A DNA stretch of 7,372 nt from Pirellulales bacterium (GTDB lineage Bacteria; Planctomycetota; Planctomycetia; Pirellulales; Thermoguttaceae), in the NCBI GenBank assembly GCA_030605745.1, contig JAUWHT010000340.1, positions 1 to 7,372 on the forward strand, in the 5' to 3' direction. Shown in pieces: positions 3,657-7,372 of this stretch. Position 1 is the first letter of the stretch. Each line of letters starts with the position of its first letter. The notes beneath the pieces are model-generated. The model was not told the DNA's origin. It worked only from the letters and a program-made list of their open reading frames with translations, and did not search any database. The position numbers were made by a program, and so were the translations under genes.

Positions 3657-5876
3657 ATGCAAATGGCTTGTACGGTTTTGACGAGAACTGCCGTGGGGGC
3701 TCGGGGCTCGGGGCTCGGGGCTCGGGGCTCGGGGCGGGTTAGGCCCAGGCCTGCGAATCCCGAGTCCCGAATCCCGAGCCCCCAGCCCCTTGGACTATTA
3801 CTACTGGTCGGGCTGGTCGTGGCACTGTCCGGCTGCCGGTCGAAGCAGCAGTTCCGTTTCGACCCGGCGGTGGACCACTACGAGCTGATGGCGACTCAGA
3901 TCGAGTATCCGGACGTTGCCGTCGAGAACCGGCAGGACGTGCTGGAGACACGTCCGCCGCATACGATCCTGCATTCGGAGCAGATCGAGTATCGGCCGTT
4001 GATCCTGGAAGAGGCGATTCAAATCGCTTTGAACAACAGCCAGGTGATCCGGGACATCGGTGGTCGGGTGGTTAGCGCGCCGACCACCGTATCGAGCGTC
4101 TACGATCCGGCCATTCAGCAGACCGATCCACGCACGGGGCCGGAGGCGGCGCTGAGTGCCTTTGATGCGCAATTCAGCACGAGCATGTTCTGGGCCAAAA
4201 ACGACCGGTTTTTCAACAACATCTTGTTCGGAGGCGGTGTGTGGGGATTCCAACAGGATGTGGCCGCGTTTCGTGCGGAGATCACCAAGACGGCGGCTAC
4301 CGGCACACAGTTCTCACTGCGCAACCTTACCGATTACGACATGAACAACTCGCCGCTGAACCTGTTCCACGGCGCGTATGACACGATGTTCGAGGCCGAG
4401 TTGCGGCACCCTTTGCTCCAGGGTGGCGGGATCGAATTCAACCGCATCGCCGGCCCACAGGCCAAACCCGGTATGTATAACGGCGTGCTGATCGCCCGGA
4501 TCAATACCGACATCACGCTGGCCGACTTCGAGACGGCCGTACGAAACCTGGTCGACGACGTGGAGCAGGCCTATTGGGAACTGTACTTCGCTTACAGGGA
4601 CCTCGATGCCCGGATGGCGGGACAGAACGCCGCACTGCAAACCTGGCGGCTGGTGGAGCGGAAGTTACAGGTGGGTACCGCCGACCGGGAGCAGGAAGCC
4701 CTGGCACGCGAGCAATACTTCTTCCTCCGCGCCCAGGCGATCAACGCACTGGGCGGAACATCGGCCGGTATCCAACAGGTTGGAATCCCCAGCGGCGCGA
4801 TCCCGGGCGTGGCCACCGGCGGCGTGTTTTCGGCCGAGCGCAGGTTGCGCCGGCAACTCGGCCTGCCGGCCAGCGACGGCCGGCTGATTCGTCCTGCCGA
4901 CGAGCCGTCCACCGCTCCGGTCGTGTTCGATTGGGAGGAGTCGCTACGGGAATCGCTTGTCCGGCGTGTCGAGTTGCGCAAGCAGAAATGGACGATCAAG
5001 CGCCGCGAACTCGAACTGACCGCAGCCCGGAACTTCCTCAAAATGCGGCTGGATTTCGTCGGCAAGTACCGCTGGCGCGGGATGGGCTACGACCTGCTGG
5101 GCAACAGGAACATCGAGCACGGCAGCGCGTTTCGGGACCTGTTTACCGGCGACTTCCAGGAATGGCAACTCGGGTTGCAACTGTCCACGCCAATCGGCAA
5201 CCGAATCGGCCACACTGCCGTCCGCAACGCCGAGTTGCTTGTAGCGCGGGAAAGAGCCATCTTCCGCGAGCAGGAGCTGCAAATCTCGCACGAGCTGAGC
5301 GATGCGTTCGGCGATCTGGATCGCACCCATACGGTGAGCCGTACGAACTATAACCGCCTGCTGGCCGCCCATCAGCAGTTGGACGAGGTCCGCAAGAAGT
5401 TCGAGGCTGGCCTGGTCCCGCTGGATTTCCTGCTCGATGCTCAATGCCGCGCGGTTGACGCAGACAGTCTCTACTATCGCTCGCTGGTCGATTACAACCT
5501 GGCCGGCTCGCAGGTCCTTTACGCCCGCGGTACGTTGCTCGGACACCACGGCATCTACTTGACCGAAGGCCCATGGTCCGAGGAGTCACATCTGGCGGCC
5601 GCCAAGCAGGCCCGCTGGTTCAGCACCAAGCGGATGGACTACTGCATTACCAAGCCGGCTCCGGTGAGCCTGGGCGGTTATGCACAGCCGCTGCCGCCCC
5701 GCGAGAAGCAAGAGGCAGTCAACCAGCCCCCCACTCCCACCATCGCACACCGTCCAACCCCGGCAAAACCCGCTCCGGCACCAAGCGCGTCTGCAAGGCA
5801 AACAGAAATCAAGTTTCGTCCGCCGGAAGCGTGCGTGGGCAGGCCCGCATCAATCGGCCACCCGCGCCAGCGGTAA
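3657..5876 (+). CDS. TolC/OEP-family outer-membrane efflux lipoprotein
   Basis: This encodes an outer-membrane channel component of a tripartite efflux or type I secretion system, 739 residues from ATG 3657. A hydrophobic stretch PLGLLLLVGLVVALSGC ends in a lipobox (LSGC, Cys60). Two OEP-type halves follow. The first has LEEAIQIALNNS (117-128), LRHPLLQGGG (249-258) and a long helix with DVEQAYWELYFAYRDLDA. The second has WEESLRESLVRRVELRKQKW (426-445), LGLQLSTPIGNR (505-516) and KFEAGLVPLDFLLDAQ (581-596). It is long for the family because of inserts and a proline-rich tail (about 665-739). Longer frames to 3471 start inside a repeat. No start codon lies between the heptamer repeat and the hydrophobic core, so the signal peptide must be translated through that repeat, giving a long n-region. 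ATG 3663 is an equal alternative start. No periplasmic adaptor or pump gene is in the window. Confidence 0.88.
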   Translation: MQMACTVLTRTAVGARGSGLGARGSGRVRPRPANPESRIPSPQPLGLLLLVGLVVALSGCRSKQQFRFDPAVDHYELMATQIEYPDVAVENRQDVLETRPPHTILHSEQIEYRPLILEEAIQIALNNSQVIRDIGGRVVSAPTTVSSVYDPAIQQTDPRTGPEAALSAFDAQFSTSMFWAKNDRFFNNILFGGGVWGFQQDVAAFRAEITKTAATGTQFSLRNLTDYDMNNSPLNLFHGAYDTMFEAELRHPLLQGGGIEFNRIAGPQAKPGMYNGVLIARINTDITLADFETAVRNLVDDVEQAYWELYFAYRDLDARMAGQNAALQTWRLVERKLQVGTADREQEALAREQYFFLRAQAINALGGTSAGIQQVGIPSGAIPGVATGGVFSAERRLRRQLGLPASDGRLIRPADEPSTAPVVFDWEESLRESLVRRVELRKQKWTIKRRELELTAARNFLKMRLDFVGKYRWRGMGYDLLGNRNIEHGSAFRDLFTGDFQEWQLGLQLSTPIGNRIGHTAVRNAELLVARERAIFREQELQISHELSDAFGDLDRTHTVSRTNYNRLLAAHQQLDEVRKKFEAGLVPLDFLLDAQCRAVDADSLYYRSLVDYNLAGSQVLYARGTLLGHHGIYLTEGPWSEESHLAAAKQARWFSTKRMDYCITKPAPVSLGGYAQPLPPREKQEAVNQPPTPTIAHRPTPAKPAPAPSASARQTEIKFRPPEACVGRPASIGHPRQR
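3694..3784. repeat. Heptamer-based inverted repeat inside the TolC signal-peptide coding region
   Basis: Five perfect tandem CTCGGGG units fill 3700-3734. Three degenerate inverted units (TCCCGAG, TCCCGAA, TCCCGAG) fill 3758-3778. The ends form a perfect 12-bp inverted repeat, 3694-3705 against 3773-3784. The whole can fold into a long hairpin. It encodes residues 13-43 of the TolC-family protein. Cutting it out would leave MQMACTVLTRTA joined to PLGLLLLVGLVVALSGC, a normal 28-residue lipoprotein signal. I read it as an inserted, dispersed repeat whose length happens to keep the frame. Confidence 0.75.
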
Positions 5877-5879
5877 GTT

Positions 5880-5917
5880 TTGGCAAATTTAAGCCTGACC
5901 CCGTGTTCCCTGTTTCC
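5880..5917. repeat. Possible REP-like remnant in the convergent gap
   Basis: The sequence TTTAAGCCTGACCCCGTGTT and its flanks, just after the TolC stop, resemble the GGGTCAGGCTT-type motifs I remember around REP-associated Y1 transposases. No transposase is present, and I see no strong hairpin. This is a recollection, not a match. Confidence 0.25.
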
Positions 5918-5993
5918 GATCGCAAATGACGTCGCTTTTGCTCTGGCGAGGGAAAACTCCGCTGCGCACACCGGAATTCCGAGGAATACGCAC

Positions 5994-6719
5994 TCAAAGC
6001 CGCTTCAGCCGGATGTTGCGGCACTGGACCTTCATCGGCGGACCTTGGTGCAGTTGAATGGCCAGGATGCCGCCGTATCGCCGCATCGAGGCGTCTTCAT
6101 CTGTTACGTCCACCATTAGGTGGCCGTTGATCTTGTGGACGAGGTGATTACCCTTGGCGATGATATGGTACTCGTTCCACTCTTCGTCCTTGATGTAGGA
6201 CCGAAGCTTCTTGTCGTCAGCGAATTTGGCCACTATCTTCGGCTTGTGGTTCTCACCGACAACGGTCTTGTCACCGCGCAGACCCAGGAAACCTCGTCGC
6301 CGCTCTTCGTACAGCGTACCTGACCACTTGTTGGTGGCTCCTAAATCGGCCTGGTATCCACCGACGACCCACTTACCCCACTTCTCGGGTTCTTCCCAAC
6401 TGCGGTACTGAATACCCGAATTGCCGCCAAAGACACGGTACTCCAACCGTAGCTCGAAATCCTCCAGCTTACCCTGCCGCCAGATGATGAAAGTGTTCCC
6501 CTTGGTCGGGTTATCCTTGGTAGTCTCACCGGTGATCGCACCGTCTTCGACTCGCCAGAACTTGGGATTACCGTCCCAGCCGTTGAGGGTTTTGCCGTCG
6601 AAGATGGGCTTGAAACCCTCTTCGGCATCAGTCGTCCGGGCGGCCAGAGTCGACAGCCCGTAGCAGACTCCCAGAAGGGCGATGATCCGCAGACGGACGG
6701 ACCGAGTAGATCGATTCAT
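5994..6719 (-). CDS. Secreted DUF1080 / 3-keto-disaccharide hydrolase domain protein
   Basis: The 241-residue protein has a signal peptide (RLRIIALLGVCYGLSTLAA, likely cleaved after TTDA at residue 32) and then a single PF06439 domain filling the rest. Typical motifs are FDGKTLNGW (40-48), WRVEDGAITGE (55-65), FGGNSGIQYRS (97-107), GYQADLG (121-127), GTLYEERRRGFL (134-145) and WNEYHIIAKGNHLVHKINGH (181-200). It ends with QLHQGPPMKVQCRNIRLKRL. Members are lectin-like beta-sandwich proteins. The family is now named for hydrolysis of 3-keto-disaccharides, and planctomycetes carry many copies. The start at 6719 is supported by AGGAG (6726-6730) at 6-nt spacing. It lies 20 nt after the cupin gene on the same strand, so the two are probably one transcript. 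The substrate cannot be read from sequence. Confidence 0.9.
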   Translation of the reverse strand: MNRSTRSVRLRIIALLGVCYGLSTLAARTTDAEEGFKPIFDGKTLNGWDGNPKFWRVEDGAITGETTKDNPTKGNTFIIWRQGKLEDFELRLEYRVFGGNSGIQYRSWEEPEKWGKWVVGGYQADLGATNKWSGTLYEERRRGFLGLRGDKTVVGENHKPKIVAKFADDKKLRSYIKDEEWNEYHIIAKGNHLVHKINGHLMVDVTDEDASMRRYGGILAIQLHQGPPMKVQCRNIRLKRL

Positions 6720-6725
6720 AGTTTG

Positions 6726-6730
6726 CTCCT
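6726..6730 (-). promoter_or_regulatory. Shine-Dalgarno of the DUF1080 gene
   Basis: AGGAG within AAAGGAGC on the minus strand is 6 nt before ATG 6719, in the 20-nt gap after the cupin stop. It fixes the start. Confidence 0.6.
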
Positions 6731-6739
6731 TTCATCAGA

Positions 6740-7372
6740 TCAAATGTTGGGGTTGGTGAATCGCACGGCGGCATTGGAGTGGTAGGTGGACGGTTCGCTA
6801 AGGACACAACCTTCCGGACCAGCCTGCAACCAGTGTTTTTCCAATGGCCTCTTGCGGCCGGTTACCTGGCCGACTTGCAGCGCCGTCTCATTCATCACAG
6901 TGACGTACTTTGCCTCGCTCTGGCGGATCTTCACCCCGAGGCGAGCCGTCGGTTTCCCTTCGCCGTAGATGAACATCGAGCCGTAGCGGACGTGATATGA
7001 TTCCATCTTTGGGGCCACCCCTTCCGACTCCAAGGCGACGTGCCAGTGTTCGGGGACCATTTGGTGCGGGAGAAAGAACGCGTCGGCGCTGGCGTAGTTC
7101 CACCTCTTGCTGTTCACCCAGAACACGCCGCCCGCACCAACTTCAGTGAACCGCCCCAAGCCGAAGTCCGTTGCATACATGTTCTGGCGCAAACCATCGG
7201 GGATAGGATAACCGAACCACTTCATTAGGGTCAAACAGGCCTGCTTGGCCGCCTCCTCGTTGAACTTGCCCTGGCTGTCGTAGAAGTCGCTGTTTTCAAA
7301 GCACAATGCCGGTTTTCTCTTGCCCTTTCTGCGGCTGGGGCCGGCCAAGCATCGGTTAACCGGCAGTAGACT
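6740..7372 (-). CDS. Cupin-fold protein, possibly sugar isomerase-like; 5' end outside the window
   Basis: The frame is open to the right edge. TTG at 7348 is the first possible start seen (202 residues), but the true start may lie further upstream. Visible parts: DFYDSQGKFNEEAAKQACLT (21-40), WFGYPIPDGLR (44-54) and DFGLGRFTEVGAGGVFWVN (61-79). The cupin core PHQMVPEHWHVALE (94-107) is followed by KMESYHVRYGSMFIYGEG (114-131). Likely metal ligands are H101, H103, E116 and H172 (KHWLQAGPEG), as in H-x-H...E...H cupins such as D-lyxose isomerase. The end STYHSNAAVRFTNPN is typical of this cupin group as I remember it. No signal peptide is visible in the part seen. Pairing with a DUF1080 gene suggests carbohydrate metabolism. 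Cupin is fairly secure; the isomerase reaction is a guess. Confidence 0.7.
   Translation of the reverse strand, partial: SLLPVNRCLAGPSRRKGKRKPALCFENSDFYDSQGKFNEEAAKQACLTLMKWFGYPIPDGLRQNMYATDFGLGRFTEVGAGGVFWVNSKRWNYASADAFFLPHQMVPEHWHVALESEGVAPKMESYHVRYGSMFIYGEGKPTARLGVKIRQSEAKYVTVMNETALQVGQVTGRKRPLEKHWLQAGPEGCVLSEPSTYHSNAAVRFTNPNI

Noticed and set aside
3443..3784. CRISPR-like array from the repeated motifs
   Set aside because: The repeats are inverted or directly abutting heptamers with no unique spacers of constant length, and no cas gene is present.
4574..5353. 259-codon plus-strand frame inside the TolC gene
   Set aside because: Arg/Gly/Pro-rich out-of-frame translation of GC-rich coding DNA; the TolC frame has clear family motifs throughout.
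4944..5549. 201-codon minus-strand frame opposite the TolC gene
   Set aside because: Antisense shadow with no start signal and no recognisable domain.

Overview
The window most likely comes from the phylum Planctomycetota (Pirellula-like). This rests on recalled family distributions, not a search: a serine recombinase of a type common there, a secreted DUF1080 (3-keto-disaccharide hydrolase) gene behind a cupin gene, and a long TolC-family lipoprotein next to a small Cys-containing exported protein. Several dispersed palindromic or heptamer-based repeats sit between genes. No rRNA, tRNA or CRISPR array was seen.

Left third (1-2131, minus strand): a mobile-element operon in decay. Reading leftward it has a candidate sigma70-type promoter (2102-2131), a perfect palindrome in the leader (2063-2078), a 62-codon companion gene (1842-2029), a large serine recombinase (201-1849) and a third gene running off the left edge (177 to 1). 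Each gene follows a strong Shine-Dalgarno sequence, and the first two overlap. All three genes are broken, each by a different kind of lesion: one missing C in a C8 tract, an internal deletion plus frame change, and one extra copy of a 7-nt tandem repeat.

Middle (2132-5876): a gene-poor stretch with a CACGGAG repeat is followed by two plus-strand genes. The first encodes a 185-residue exported protein of unknown function (2879-3436). The second encodes a TolC/OEP-family outer-membrane efflux lipoprotein (3657-5876). A tandem-hairpin repeat separates them. The TolC reading frame passes through a second repeat with five perfect CTCGGGG heptamers, which lies in the signal-peptide n-region between the start codon and the hydrophobic core.

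Right third (5994-7372, minus strand): a cupin protein (5' end outside the window) and a secreted DUF1080 protein, 20 nt apart and probably co-transcribed. They fit planctomycete carbohydrate metabolism and converge on the TolC gene. A REP-like sequence lies in the convergent gap.

The most interesting signal is that two unrelated genes carry heptanucleotide tandem repeats near their 5' ends. Because 7 is not a multiple of 3, a change of one copy switches the frame. In one gene the present copy number is OFF, and in the outer-membrane lipoprotein it is ON. This resembles simple-sequence contingency loci, but it could also be accidental invasion by dispersed heptamer repeats.
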